The notes beneath the pieces were generated by a model. The model ran no database searches and had not been told where the DNA came from. It was given only the letters and a program-made list of their open reading frames with translations. Of a stretch of DNA of 64,000 nucleotides, positions 50,417 to 60,464 are shown one piece after another. A program made the translations under genes and the position numbers. The first letter of the stretch is position 1. Every line of letters begins with the position of its first letter. This stretch comes from Gaiellasilicea sp963745775 (GTDB taxonomy: Bacteria; Actinomycetota; Thermoleophilia; Gaiellales; Gaiellaceae), in the NCBI GenBank assembly GCA_963745775.1, contig CAVUYY010000007.1, forward strand, positions 59,622 through 123,621, in the 5' to 3' direction.

Positions 50417-50470
50417 ATGCGGAAGCGTCATTGCCCGAACGGCGGAGGCGGCGGCGGCGGCGGCGGGTAG
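50417..50470 (+). CDS. 17-aa ORF, MRKRHCPNG followed by glycines
   Basis: Encodes MRKRHCPNG then eight more Gly. The ribosome site AGAAAGGAGGTGCGCC before the ATG is the most complete Shine-Dalgarno sequence in the window. The ORF lies alone between the pckA terminator and a hairpin at 50492, so it can form its own short transcript. It has one cysteine and a basic head. No family recognised. It may be a real micropeptide, a leader peptide or chance; the ribosome site argues for translation. Confidence 0.5.
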   Translation: MRKRHCPNGGGGGGGGG

Positions 50471-50490
50471 TCCAGTTGCCTCGTTTCAAC

Positions 50491-53400
50491 TCAGACGGAG
50501 AGCCCTGACGGGCTCTTCGTCTGTCTGCGCGAGAGCAGACGCTCGACCTCGGCGACCCCGGCCTCGTCGCCCTTCTCCCTCAGGAGCGTGCGTGCTTGCT
50601 CGGCTGCCTCTCGAGCCGCGGCTGGTTGTCCTCCTAGCTGGAGGACCTCGGCGCGCGCGACCCACAGATCGGCGAGCAGCAGCGGCGAGTCGCTCGCGGC
50701 GGCGAGCCGTAGCGCCTCCGTGCTCAGGCGGTCAGCTTCCTTCGCCCGGCCCTCCCGGGCTGCGAGCTTCGCCGCCGTCGAGCGCCAGAGGAACTGGACG
50801 TAGACGTCGTGAGCGACTGCTCCCTCGCGCGCGACGACGACCGACCGTCGGCCTCCTCGTACTGCTCCGCTCCAGTACATGAGCTCGGCGAGGCGAGCGG
50901 CCCACGTGCTCACGTACGCACGGTCGCCGTGCTGCTCGAAGTACCGCGTCGCGTCTCGAGCGATTGCGGCGGCGGCGTCGAGATCGCCCGCCCGGCGGAC
51001 GACGAGCAGCGCTTTCGTGCGCCAGACCCCATTGAGGGCGCGGGTGCTCGCCGATGTCCTCGTAGCTCGCGCGCGCGTGGTTACACAGTGTGCGGGCGTC
51101 CTCGAACCTGCCTTCGAGTGCGGCGAGCGCGCCGAGCGACGTAGCTCACATTCGCCTCGCTCAACCGATCCGGTGCAGCATCGCGCAGCTCTCCGCATTC
51201 GGCGATTGCGTCCCGCACATGCGTCGGCCCGAAGACCAGGCTGAAGGTGAGCTCGGCGTCGATCAAGGCCGGCGAGAAGGACGCGCGTGCATAACTCTTG
51301 GACGCCGTGCGCGCCGCCTCGGCCGCGTCGGCGTAGCGGCACGCCCACTCATGCACGACGGTGACAGCGAGCCAGGCACGACCGAGTGCACGGTCATCGC
51401 CGGCGGCCGTGAGCACTCGATCGAGCCGTGCGCGGTCTCGAACAGCTCTGCGGCTGCGAGATCGCCGGCGCGGAAGTCGACGGCCGCCTGCTCGACCTCG
51501 ACCCGCGCCGAGACTCGCTCGCTCCCTGCAGCCCGTCGCGTCCTCGGCCGCGCGAACGAGCGCATCGCCGCGGCTCGCCTGCGTTGAGCTCTGCGACGGC
51601 GAGCTCGCAGAGCAGCTCCGCCCGGCGCTCGCCGGCAGGCAGCAAGGCGGTCGCGCGGCGGAGCAGACCCACGGCCGCGCGCGTGTCGTTCTGCCGCCAG
51701 GCTCGCATCGCCGCGTCGCCGAGCCGCTCTCCTGCTCGCTCCGAGTCGGCGTCCTCGCCGAGCTCGCGCCGGAGCAGCACGGCCTGCTCGAGGTGATAGC
51801 CGACGAGAGCGTCGTCTCCCGGGCCGTCGCGGTCGAGCCACGCGGCCGAGCGCTCGTGCAGGGCGGCCCGCTCGCGCTTCGTCAGCGTCTCGTAGGCCGC
51901 ATCGCGGAGGAGGACGTGGTGGAAGCGGTAGCCGTCGTCGCCGGGCGCGGCGTCCGGAGCGGCGTGGATCAGCCCGCGCCGGGAGAGCGAGAGGAGCTGC
52001 GCGTCGACCGGCGTCTCGGTCAGCGCCGCGACCGCGCCGCGCGAGAACTCGCGGCCCGCGACCGCCGCGCGCTGCAGCACGTTGCGCTCTGCATCCGGCA
52101 GCCGCCCGAGCCGGCCGGAGAGCACTGCCTCGAGCGTGGGCGGAAGCCCTTCGCCGCCCTCGACCGCGTAGGCGGCGAGCTGCTCGACGTAGAGCGCGTT
52201 CCCCTCGGCGAGCTCGACGATCCGGGCGTGGGTCGCGTCGTCCAGCTCGGCGATCTGCTCCGCGACGGCGCGCGCCTCCGCGGCGGCGAGCGGGCCGAGC
52301 GCGAGCGTCTCGCCGAGCGGGCGCTCGAGCTCCGGACGGGCGAGGCAGAGGACGAGCAGCGGCGCGGCGACGCGCTCGGCCAGGTAGTCGACGAGGTCGA
52401 GCAGCGCCGGCTCGGCCCAGTGGACGTCGTCGAGGACGAGCAGGACGGGCGTGCGCGCCGCGAGCGTCTCGAGCAGCCGGCGCACGGCCCAGTACGACTC
52501 GCCGAGCGAGCTCGCGTCCGATCCATCTGCGAGCGCGGCCAGCCGCTCGAGCACGAGGCTCGGCGTCCGGCTCGTCGCTCAGCGTCTGCTCGGGCTCCGC
52601 GCGCCGGAGCGCCGCAAGGAGCGGCAGGAAGGTCGCGCCCTCGCCGTAGGAGAGGCAGCGCGCGACGAGGACGGTCGCGTTCTCGTTGAGCCGCTGGGCG
52701 ACCTCGCGCGCGAGCCGCGTCTTCCCGATCCCGGGCTCGCCGAGCACGGTCACGACGCGGCACCGGCGCTCGGCCACCGTCTCGTCGAAGGCGTTGCGCA
52801 GGCGCTCGAGCTCCGCGACGCGGCCGACGAGCGGCAGGTCGAGCCGTCGCGCCCGGCCCTCGGCCGCCTCGTCGAGGTCGGTGACGAGGAACGCGTCGCC
52901 GTCCTGCTCGGCCGTGAGCGCGTCGCGGACGAGCGCGAACGTGCGCGCGTCGAGGCGAAGGCCGCCGCCGTTGTGCGCAAGCTCGGACGCGCGCGTGACC
53001 ACGGCGCCGGTCGCTCCCGCCTCGGCCAGCACCGCCTCGCCCGTCGAGACCCCGGCCGGCAGCGCCAGCTCCACGGCTGAGCGAACGGCGCGGAGAGCGT
53101 CGTCGTCGCGACCGGAGAAGGTCGCCACGAGCCCCTCAGGGCCGAAACGCTCCAGCGTGCCGCCATTGCGCAGGAGGGTCGAGCGGGTCAGCTCCAGCAG
53201 CGTCTCCAGTGAAGCCAAGCAGAAGCTCGGGATCGTCCAGCGCGGGCGGAGCCGCGGCGAGAACCGAGATCACGCGGCGCTCCCGAGGCGCCGCCGGAAG
53301 CTCGGTCGCCGGCTCCTCGCGGACTTCGAGCGCGGGATCGTGGCGCAGGATCGCGCGCTCGAGCCGCTGCAGCTCGGGCGAGGGGTCGAGGCCGAGCTCG

Positions 53401-54050
53401 TCCGCGAGCGCGAGCCGCGCCGCGCGGTAGACCTCGAGCGCCTCGGCGTGCCGCCCCGAGCGGTAGAGGGCGAGCATCAACTGCCCGCGCAACCGGTCGC
53501 GGAGCGGGTTCTCCGCGACGAGCGCCTCGAGCTCCGGCACCAGATGGTCGTGGCGACCCAGACCGAGCTCGCCGGCGAGCCGCTCCTCCTCGGCGTCGAG
53601 CCGCAGCCCCTCGAGCCGGGCGATCTCGGCGCCGGCGAACGGCTCGAAAGCGAGGTCGTCGAGCGCGGGCCCGCGCCAGAGCGCGAGCGCCTCGGCGAGC
53701 AGCGCGCCGCGCATGCCGGCCGGAGCTGCCCGCGCCTCCTCGACGAGCCGCTCGAAGCGCAGCGCGTCCACGGCCTCGGGTTCGAGCGCGAGCCGGTACC
53801 CGGGCGGCTCCGTCAGGAGTGCGTCCGACCCGACGACCTTGCGCAACGAGGAGACGGCGTTCTGGAGCGAGCCGAGCGCGGAGCGCGGCGCGTCGGAGCC
53901 CCAGAGATCCTCGATCAGGCGGTCGGTCGAGACGACCTCGCCGGCATGAAGCGCGAGCACCGCGAGGAGCGCGCGCTGCTGGCGGCGCGGCAGCGGCACG
54001 ACTGAATCCCCCCGGACGAGCTGGAGAGGGCCGAGCAGCCGAATCTCCAC
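50491..54050 (-). CDS. SARP/AfsR-type regulator: SARP HTH, BTAD, cyclase-like remnant, AAA ATPase, TPR; many frameshifts
   Basis: About 1,180 aa when frames are joined. It starts VEIRLLGPLQLVRGDSVVPL, the OmpR-like SARP DNA-binding domain, with LHAGEVVSTDRLIEDLWG. The BTAD domain follows (FERLVEEARAA, LMLALYRSGRHAEALEVYR, ELGLDPSPELQRLERAIL). After a frameshift near 53225 come a nucleotide-cyclase-like remnant (RFGPEGLVATFSG), the P-loop VLGEPGIGKTRLAREV, and after 52555 the Walker B VLLVLDDVHWAEPALLDL. The rest is TPR-like helices, broken several times between 51570 and 51050. Such regulators activate secondary-metabolite or stress genes with ATP-driven switching. The GTG start 54050 is chosen by homology. 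The 3' end lies in a hairpin. Confidence 0.85.
50492..50523. terminator. Hairpin at the 3' end of the SARP gene
   Basis: CAGACGGAGAGCCC, loop TGAC, GGGCTCTTCGTCTG: 14-bp arms with one G-U pair. It overlaps the SARP stop and faces the tiny ORF on the other side, so it may end both transcripts. Confidence 0.7.
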
Positions 54051-54143
54051 CCGACCGTTTGTAGCACCTCGCACGACCGCCGAATAGAGGCGGGATGAGC
54101 GCCGGATGAGAGCCGCATGGGCGGCGCCGCCCACAGTGGCCGC

Positions 54144-54267
54144 GTGGACAAGACCATCGACGTCGAGGCGCTGATCAGGGAGATCCAGCGCTACCTCGCC
54201 GTCGTCAACGCATTCCGCGCCGCGGCCCGCAGAGCCGGGCGGAGGCGCGGCGAAAGGAGAAGGGATG
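54144..54267 (+). CDS. Short helical protein of about 40 aa; 3' frame uncertain
   Basis: VDKTIDVEALIREIQRYLAVV followed by NAFRAAA resembles short actinobacterial proteins of the form (V)DLEALRREIxRYLAAVDAFRA. Start GTG 54144 (or ATG 54117). In the given frame no stop appears, but a TGA lies in another frame at 54265-54267 overlapping the next ATG, so one base error is likely. It is upstream of a membrane-anchored protein gene. Function unknown. Confidence 0.5.
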
Positions 54268-54742
54268 ATGATTCGCAAGCACCTCAGCCCCGCGCTCGTG
54301 GTCGCGCTGATCGCGCTCTTCGTCGCGCTCAGCGGGACGGCGGTCGCGGCCGGCATCGTGCCGCTCGCGAAGCGGGCACTCACGGCCGACAAGGCGAAGC
54401 AGGCCGCAGTGGCCGACGTGGCGAAGAAGCTCGGTCCGCAGGCGACGGCCGCAATGGTTCAGCAGGCGGGGCAGCTGCCCGGCCCGGCGAGCTCGGCTGC
54501 CGGTCTGGTGTCGGTCAAGACGGCGGCGTTCTCGCTCAGCCCCGACCAGCAGGGCATCGTTCACCGCTGCGTGCGGCTCGGGCGAGAAGGCGCTGGGCGG
54601 CGGCTTCGACACACCGACGCTGCGTGCTCCCGCTCGACACGCTGCCGACCGGCGACGGCAGCGGCTGGCAGATCTACCTCGCTCAACCTGCCCGGACACG
54701 GCCGGCGCGTCCGGGACGGTCTACGCGGTATGTCTCCGCTAG
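54265..54742 (+). CDS. Signal-anchored secreted protein of unknown function; frameshifts
   Basis: About 158 aa. Starts MMIRKHLSPALVVALIALFV then ALSGTAVAAG, a signal/anchor sequence common in Thermoleophilia-type small exported proteins. KRALTADKAKQAAVADVAKK follows. After shifts between 54580 and 54700 the sequence reads GSGEKALGGGFDTP, DTLPTGDGSGWQIYL and ASGTVYAVCLR with a pair of cysteines (AACGSG, YAVCLR). The ribosome site AAAGGAGAAGGG precedes ATGATG. Function unknown. Confidence 0.65.
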
Positions 54743-55813
54743 TCGGCCAGACGGCGAGTCCAGGCGGCGGCTGCGGCGCTCTGCGCGCTCGCGACCACCA
54801 TCGCCGCCGCCTGGCTCGCCAGTGCTCCCGGAGACGGCTCCGGTCGTCTTCGGGACGCTCTCTACGCCGCGCCGAACGGGCTTGCCGCCGACGCCGGGCG
54901 GGCTCCGGCTCGGAAGCGGCGCTCGCTCGCCTGGCACGGCGGCCCGCTCGTCGCGGCCTCGGGCGAGCAGGTGACCGTGTACGTCTCCGACGCGTATCCG
55001 CCGGAGCAGGTGTCGCCGCAGGTCTGGGCCGACTTCTTCGCCGGCCTGCTGCACGCCGACGAGCTTCGGCTCGCGACGATCAGGATCGCGCCGCACACGG
55101 AGGTCGCGGAGCTCTGCGGCCCGCAGGCGCTCGGCTGCTACGGCGGCGACGAGCTCGTGGTCGGCGGCGATGCCGTCAACGGCGTCACCCCGGAGGAGAT
55201 CGCCCGGCACGAGTACGGCCACCACGTTGCCGCGCACCGCACGAATCCGCCCTGGCGCGCGCTCGACTGGGGCCCGAAGCGCTGGGCGACCATCGAAGAT
55301 GTCTGTCGCCGCGCGGCGGCCAAGACGGCCTTTCCGGCCGACGGCGGAGCCAACTATCGGCTCGATCCGGCCGAGGCCTTCGCCGAGGCATACCGCGCGG
55401 CGAACGAGGCGCGCGCCGGGATTCCGTTCGGCTGGGGCCTCGTCGACGGCAGCTTCTACCCGACGCGGCGGCGCTCGACGCCGTCGCGCAGGACGTCGGT
55501 GCTCCTTGGTCGGCGCCGACGCGCCGAGACGCTGAGCCGTCGCTTCACCGCGAAGGGCCCGCGCCGACTGCTCGTTCCGGTCACGCTCCCACTCGACGGG
55601 GAAGTCGCCGTCGATCTGCGCGTGCCCGCGGGCCGGCTCGACGAGCTCGAGCTCGTGACGGCCGACGGGCGAACCGTGCTCGCGCGCGGCCTCTGGTCGG
55701 GCGTTAGGACCCGCCGGCTGGCGCACGTCGCCTGCGGCGTCCGGAAGGCCGCGATTCGCGTCACTCGGAAGGGCCCACCCGGCCGCTTCGACCTGACGCT
55801 GGTGCGGCCCTGA
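54730..55813 (+). CDS. Exported putative zinc metallopeptidase (HEYGH motif); frameshift near the start
   Basis: An N-terminal hydrophobic stretch (AAAAALCALATTIAAAWLAS) indicates export. The middle has TVYVSDAYPPEQVSPQVWADFF, cysteine-flanked ELCGPQALGCYGG and the gluzincin-type IARHEYGHHVAAH, where His-Glu-x-x-His would bind zinc, and a downstream Glu in AEAFAEAYRAANE could be the third ligand. The C-terminal part is a beta-rich domain (LLVPVTLPLDGEVAVDLRVPAG). The start is unclear; ATG 54730 overlaps the previous gene and needs one base change near 54755. Family not recognised. Confidence 0.65.
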
Positions 55814-55911
55814 AAGATGGAAAGGCCTTCACCCGTCTCGCTCGAATGGCCGCACGTCCTAGGTTGGAGGCTGCCGCCTCGGCACGAAGGGTTCCGATAA
55901 CGTCAACCGCG

Positions 55912-57597
55912 GTGGAGGCGAAGCACGACGTACTCGTGATCGGGGCCGGTTGCGCGGGGATGCGCGCCGCGATCGAGGCCCACGATGCGGGCGCGGACGT
56001 CGCGATCATCTCGAAGCTCCACCCGACCCGCAGCCACTCCGGCGCGGCCGAGGGCGGGATCAACGCGGCGCTCGGGAACGCCGGCGACGACAGCCCCGAG
56101 AGTCACGCCTTCGACACCGTCAAGGGCTCGGACTACCTCGGCGACCAGGACTCGATCGAGATCTTCACGCGCGAGGCGCCGCTCGACATCTACCAGCTCG
56201 AGCAGTGGGGCGCGATCTTCTCGCGCGGCGACGACGGCAAGCTCGCGCAGCGCCCGTTCGGCGCCGCCGGCTCGCCGCGCACGGTCTACGCGGCCGACAT
56301 CACCGGCCACGTCCTGATCCAGGTGCTCTACGAGCAGCTCGTCAAGCGCGACATCACGGTCTACGAGGAGTTCTTCGCCTGGCAGCTCGTGATCCACGAG
56401 GATCGCTGCCAGGGCGTGATCGCCTGGGATCTCCTCCACGGCGGCCTGAAGGCGTTCGGCGGCAAGACGGTCGTTGCTCGCCACGGGCGGCGTCGGCCGG
56501 CTCTACCGCGCGACCACGAACGCCTACGCGTGCACCGGCGACGGGATGTCGATGGCGCTGCGCGCCGGCCTGCCGCTGAAGGACATCGAGTTCATGCAGT
56601 TCCACCCGACGACGATGTACCCGAGCGGGATCCTGATCACCGAGGGCTGCCGCGGCGAGGGCGGGATCCTGCGCAACTCCGAGGGCGAGCGCTTCATGGA
56701 GCGCTACGCGCCGACCGCGAAGGATCTCGCGAGCCGCGACGTCGTCTCGCGCTCCGAGCAGACCGAGATCGACGAGGGGCGCGGGATCAACGGCTCCGTG
56801 CTCCTCGACCTGACGCACCTCGGTGCCGAGCGGATCCTCACCCGGCTGCCGGGCTCGCGCGAGCTGGCGATGGTCTACGCGGGCGTCGACCCGATCCACG
56901 AGCCGATCCCGGTCCGGCCGGCGCCCACTACCACATGGGCGGCGTCGAGACGGACACCGACGGGCTCACCGAGCTGACCGGCCTCTACGCGGCCGGCGAG
57001 GTCGCGTGCGTCTCGGTGCACGGCGCGAACCGGCTCGGCGGCAACTCGCTGATGGAGACGATCACCTTCGGCCGCCGCGCCGGGCGCGCCGCCGCCGAGT
57101 GGGCGCTCTCGCACACGACCGTCGAGGTGCCGGTGTCCGCGACGCGCGACGCCGAGCGCGAGCTGAAGGGGCTGCTCGCGCGCACCGAGGGCGAGCGGCC
57201 GTGGAAGATCCGCGACGAGCTCGGCCAGACGATGCTCGAGAACTTCGGCGTCTTCCGGCGCGAGGAGCAGATGGCGCGAGCAGATCGAGATCATCGACGG
57301 GCTGCGCGAGCGCTATCCGACCGTCGTCGTCGAGGACAAGGGCGAGGTCTTCAACTCCGACCTGACCCAGGCGCTCGAGCTCGGCTACCTGCTCGACATC
57401 GCCGCCTGCATGCTCCAGGCCGGGATCGCGCGCAAGGAGAGCCGCGGCGCCCACTCGCGCCCGCACGACTATCCCGACGCGCGACGACGAGAACTTCATG
57501 CAAGCACTCGATCACGCGCTGGGTCGACGGCGCGCCCGAGCTCTCGTACAAGGATGTCCGCTTCACCAAATATCTGCCAGAGGAGAGGAAGTACTAG
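55912..57597 (+). CDS. sdhA: Succinate dehydrogenase/fumarate reductase flavoprotein subunit; several frameshifts
   Basis: About 563 aa after correction. FAD motif HDVLVIGAGCAGMRAAIEA, the flavin-linking region KLHPTRSHSGAAEGGINAAL, TGHVLIQVLYEQ, ATGGVGRLYRATTNAYACTGDG, FMQFHPTTMYPSGILITEGCRGEGG, AHYHMGGVETD (after a deletion near 56923), VHGANRLGGNSLMETITFGRRAG and RKESRGAHSRPHDYP are all present. Shifts lie near 56475, 56923, 57276, 57485 and 57510. It oxidises succinate to fumarate. Start GTG 55912 is preferred by homology; ATG 55846 is also in frame. sdhB follows immediately. Confidence 0.93.
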   Translation: MEAKHDVLVIGAGCAGMRAAIEAHDAGADVAIISKLHPTRSHSGAAEGGINAALGNAGDDSPESHAFDTVKGSDYLGDQDSIEIFTREAPLDIYQLEQWGAIFSRGDDGKLAQRPFGAAGSPRTVYAADITGHVLIQVLYEQLVKRDITVYEEFFAWQLVIHEDRCQGVIAWDLLHGGLKAFGGKTVVARHGRRRPALPRDHERLRVHRRRDVDGAARRPAAEGHRVHAVPPDDDVPERDPDHRGLPRRGRDPAQLRGRALHGALRADREGSREPRRRLALRADRDRRGARDQRLRAPRPDAPRCRADPHPAAGLARAGDGLRGRRPDPRADPGPAGAHYHMGGVETDTDGLTELTGLYAAGEVACVSVHGANRLGGNSLMETITFGRRAGRAAAEWALSHTTVEVPVSATRDAERELKGLLARTEGERPWKIRDELGQTMLENFGVFRREEQMARADRDHRRAARALSDRRRRGQGRGLQLRPDPGARARLPARHRRLHAPGRDRAQGEPRRPLAPARLSRRATTRTSCKHSITRWVDGAPELSYKDVRFTKYLPEERKY

Positions 57598-58713
57598 ATG
57601 CAGGTCGGCCTGAAGATCTGGCGCTACGACTCGACGACCGGCGACCGCGCGCTGCAGCGAGTACGAGGTCGACGCGCCCGAGGAGGCGACGCTGCTCGAC
57701 TGCCTCGACATCGTCAAGGACCGGCACGACGGCACGCTCGCCTACCGGAAGAGCTGCCGGATGATGATCTGCGGCTCCTGCGGGATGCGGATGGACGGCG
57801 GCGCCGTGCTCGCCTGCAAGGTGCGGATGTACGACATCGCGAAGGCCGGCCACGTGCCGGTGATCTCGGCGATGGGGAACCTGCCCGATCGTCAAGGACC
57901 TCGTCGTCGACATGGATCCGTTCTGGGCGAAGTTCAGGGCGGTCAAGCCGTAGCTCCAGCCCGGCTACGACCAGCCGCCGAGGACGGCAAGGAGCACGTG
58001 ATCTCGCAGGAGCGGATGAACGTGATCCACAAGGAGTCGCTCTGCATCAACTGCGGCTGCTGCGTCTCCGAGTGCAACTCGATGGAGTCGGACCCCGAGT
58101 TCCTCGGCCCGCGGCGCTCGCGAAGGGGATGCGGTTCGTCGGCGACCCGCGCGACGCGGCGAAGATCGAGCGGCTCGACGCAGTACTGCGGCCGAGCACG
58201 GGATCTGGGACTGCACCCGCTGCTACTTCTGCAACGAGCGCTGCCCCAAGGGCGTCGACCCGCGCGACGCGATCGCGAAGCTCGGCGCCGAGGCGATGAA
58301 GGACGGGATCGACGGCGACATGGGCGCGAAGCACGCGAAGTGGTTCGTCACCTCGGCGAAGACGACCGGCTGGCTGCGCGAGACCGAGCTCGTCCCGAAG
58401 ACGCAGGGGATCGTCTCGTCGATCAAGGAGATGAAGTTCGCGATGGGCCTGCGTCAAGAGGCAAGGTGCCGCCGCCGTTCCCGCCGCACGTCGCCGAGGA
58501 GGTCGAGGAGTCGCGCGCGCTCTTCGAGCTCGTCAAGGAGCAGGGCCGCGACGGCGCGCCGGGATCGTCCAGGGCGAGCGGGCGCTCGCGCGGCTCGAGC
58601 ACGAGGTCGGTCACGCGGCCGGCGGCGAGCGGCGACACGGCGTCGGCAGCCGCGACCAGGCGGACGTCTCGCCCGGCGAGGAGCCGACGAAGAAGCCGGG
58701 AGGCGGAGCGTGA
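57598..58713 (+). CDS. sdhB: Succinate dehydrogenase/fumarate reductase iron-sulfur subunit, long form; many frameshifts
   Basis: About 370 aa, longer than the usual 240-260. N-terminal [2Fe-2S] ligands in SCRMMICGSCGMRMDGGAVLAC. Two ferredoxin-type cluster motifs: SLCINCGCCVSECNSM and CTRCYFCNERCPKGVDPRDA. The C-terminal extension (GKVPPPFPPHVAEEVEESRALF onward) is absent from classical SdhB. Shifts near 57661, 57885, 57975, 58115, 58190 and 58455, plus an apparent in-frame TAG at 57951-57953, are read as errors. The GTG of the next gene overlaps the stop. Confidence 0.9.
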
Positions 58714-59596
58714 AGCGCGTCGCCTACTACAAGGGCTGCCTCGCGTCGCTGTCGGCGAAGGAGCTCGACATCTCGACGCAGGCGCTCTCGCCGAAGGTGG
58801 GGCTCGAGCTGATCGAGCTCGAGGCGGTCACCTGCTGCGGCGCCGGCGACATCCACGAGGCCGAGCCCGACTACTACCTCCACCTGAACGCGCGGATCCT
58901 CGCCTACGCCGAGGCGACCGGCTGCGACACGCTGATGACGGTCTGCAACGTCTGCACGCTCAACCTGCGCCAGGCGAACTACCAGCTGCAGATCGACGAG
59001 GCGCTCCGCGAGCGCGTCAACGACAACCTCGGCGAGGTCGGCGTGCCCGCGCTACCGCGGCACCGTCGACGTGCGGCACTTCCTCTGGCTGGTCGCCGAG
59101 GGCGAGGGCTTCGAGCTGCTGAAGGCCGCCGCCCACAAGGGTCTGAAGGGGCTGAAGATCGCGCCGTTCTACGGCTGCCAGATCCTGCGCCCGTCGAAGC
59201 TGCTCGGGTTCGAGGATCCCGACAGGCCGTCGCTCGCTCGAGCGGATCATCGAGGCCTGCGGCGGCGAGGCGATCGACTACCCGGCGAAGATCAAGTGCT
59301 GCGGCTTCCCGATCATCCAGGCCCGCGAGGACACGGCGCTCGGCGAGCTGATCCAGCCGATCGAGCAGGCGAAGGAGGCCGGCGCGGACGCGATCGTGAC
59401 GCCGTGCCCGCTCTGCCACCTCTCGCTCGACGCCTGGCAGTCGAAGCTGAAGAAGCAGACCGGCAAGGACTTCCAGATGCCGATCCTGCACCTCTCGCAG
59501 CTGATCGGCGTCGCGGCCGGGCTCCGGAGTCGGAGCTCGAAGTTCAGGCGCCACGTCGTCTCGGTCGAGCCGGTGGTCGAGAAGCTGCGCGTCTGA
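58710..59596 (+). CDS. CCG-domain (HdrB/SdhE-like) subunit of the succinate dehydrogenase; frameshifts
   Basis: About 294 aa. Two copies of the cysteine-rich CCG motif: TCCGAGDIHEAEP with CNVCTLNL in the first, and KCCGFPII with CPLCHLSLDAW in the second. It opens VKRVAYYKGCLASLSAKELD. This is the heterodisulfide-reductase-B type found as SdhE in class E succinate:quinone reductases and in thiol:fumarate reductase. It replaces the classical SdhC/SdhD membrane anchors, and none occur nearby. Shifts near 59050, 59230 and 59525. It overlaps sdhB by 4 bp. Confidence 0.88.
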
Positions 59597-59615
59597 GCCC
59601 GCACGGCGCTGCGAC

Positions 59616-60422
59616 GTGCTGCGGGCGCGGCGCGTCCTCGCGGCGAGCGCTGCGGCCTACGGCTGGTTCGAGGCCGGCTGGCTGCGGACGCGCGTGCTCG
59701 AGGTCGAGATCCCCGGGCTGCCCGCCGAGCTCGACGGCCTCCGGGTCGCGCACCTCTCCGACTTCCATCTCGGCCTGCCGTCGCGGGGCCGCGGTCGCGG
59801 CCGAGCGCGCCGTCGACTGGGTGGCGGAGCGGCGAGCCGGATCTCGTCTGCATCACCGGCGACCTGCTCTCGCACGCCGCGTGGCGAGCCGCTGCTCCGC
59901 GACGCTGCTCGACACGGCTCGGACCCGCCTACGCGGTGCTCGGCAACCACGACGTGCGCGGTCACCCGCGACCCGTTCTCGCGGCCGGTCGAGCTCGACG
60001 AGCTGGGGGCGACCGAGCTGCTCGCGCGACGAGCGTGACGTCGTCGAGCTGCGCGGCCGCCGCGTCCAGATCGTCGGCGTCGATCCCGCGTCCTACCCGC
60101 GCGGCAAGGTCGCGAGCCCGGAGCGCCATGTCGACCCCGCGCCGACTGCGGATCCTGCTCTGCCACTTCCCGGGCGTCGCCCGGCGCTCGAGCCCGGCGC
60201 CTTCGACCTCGTCCTCGCCGGCCACCTCCACGCGGGCCAGATCGACCTGCCGTACCCGGGCGGGCGATTCACTGCTCGCGCATCCGCTGCTCGCCGAGGT
60301 CGGGGGATCTACCCTACGCCGGCGGCGTCCTGCACGTCTCGCCCGGCGCTCGGCACGACGTTCGTGCCGTTCCGGTTCTTCGCGCGCCCGAGGTGACGGA
60401 GCTCGTCCTCCGGCGTTCCTGA
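59616..60422 (+). CDS. Metallophosphoesterase (YkuE/YaeI-like); many frameshifts
   Basis: About 265 aa when joined. Motifs in order: LRVAHLSDFHLG, CITGDLLS, AVLGNHD, ILLCHFPG and VLAGHLHAGQI give the five metal-binding blocks of calcineurin-like phosphoesterases. The close PYPGGRF and GLGTTFVPFRFFARPE are typical of YkuE-like enzymes, some of which act on lipid phosphates. The frame changes at least seven times, which I attribute to sequence error. Start GTG 59616, 20 bp after the CCG subunit. Confidence 0.85.
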
Positions 60423-60451
60423 GCCTTGTGTTGCTACGACAATCTCGCACG

Positions 60452-60457
60452 TACACT
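60452..60457 (+). promoter_or_regulatory. -10-like TACACT of the Asp23 gene
   Basis: CGTACACT, 7-nt gap, GTG 60465. Upstream at 60428-60442 is GTGTTG-CTA-CGACAA, an imperfect copy of the GTGTTG-N3-CAACAC palindrome core. Confidence 0.4.
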
Positions 60458-60464
60458 GGCCGTC

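Noticed and set aside
55912..60422. sdhA, sdhB, CCG subunit and phosphoesterase as pseudogenes
   Set aside because: All catalytic and cluster-binding motifs are intact in the joined frames and the lesions are single-base across consecutive unrelated genes, which points to sequence error.
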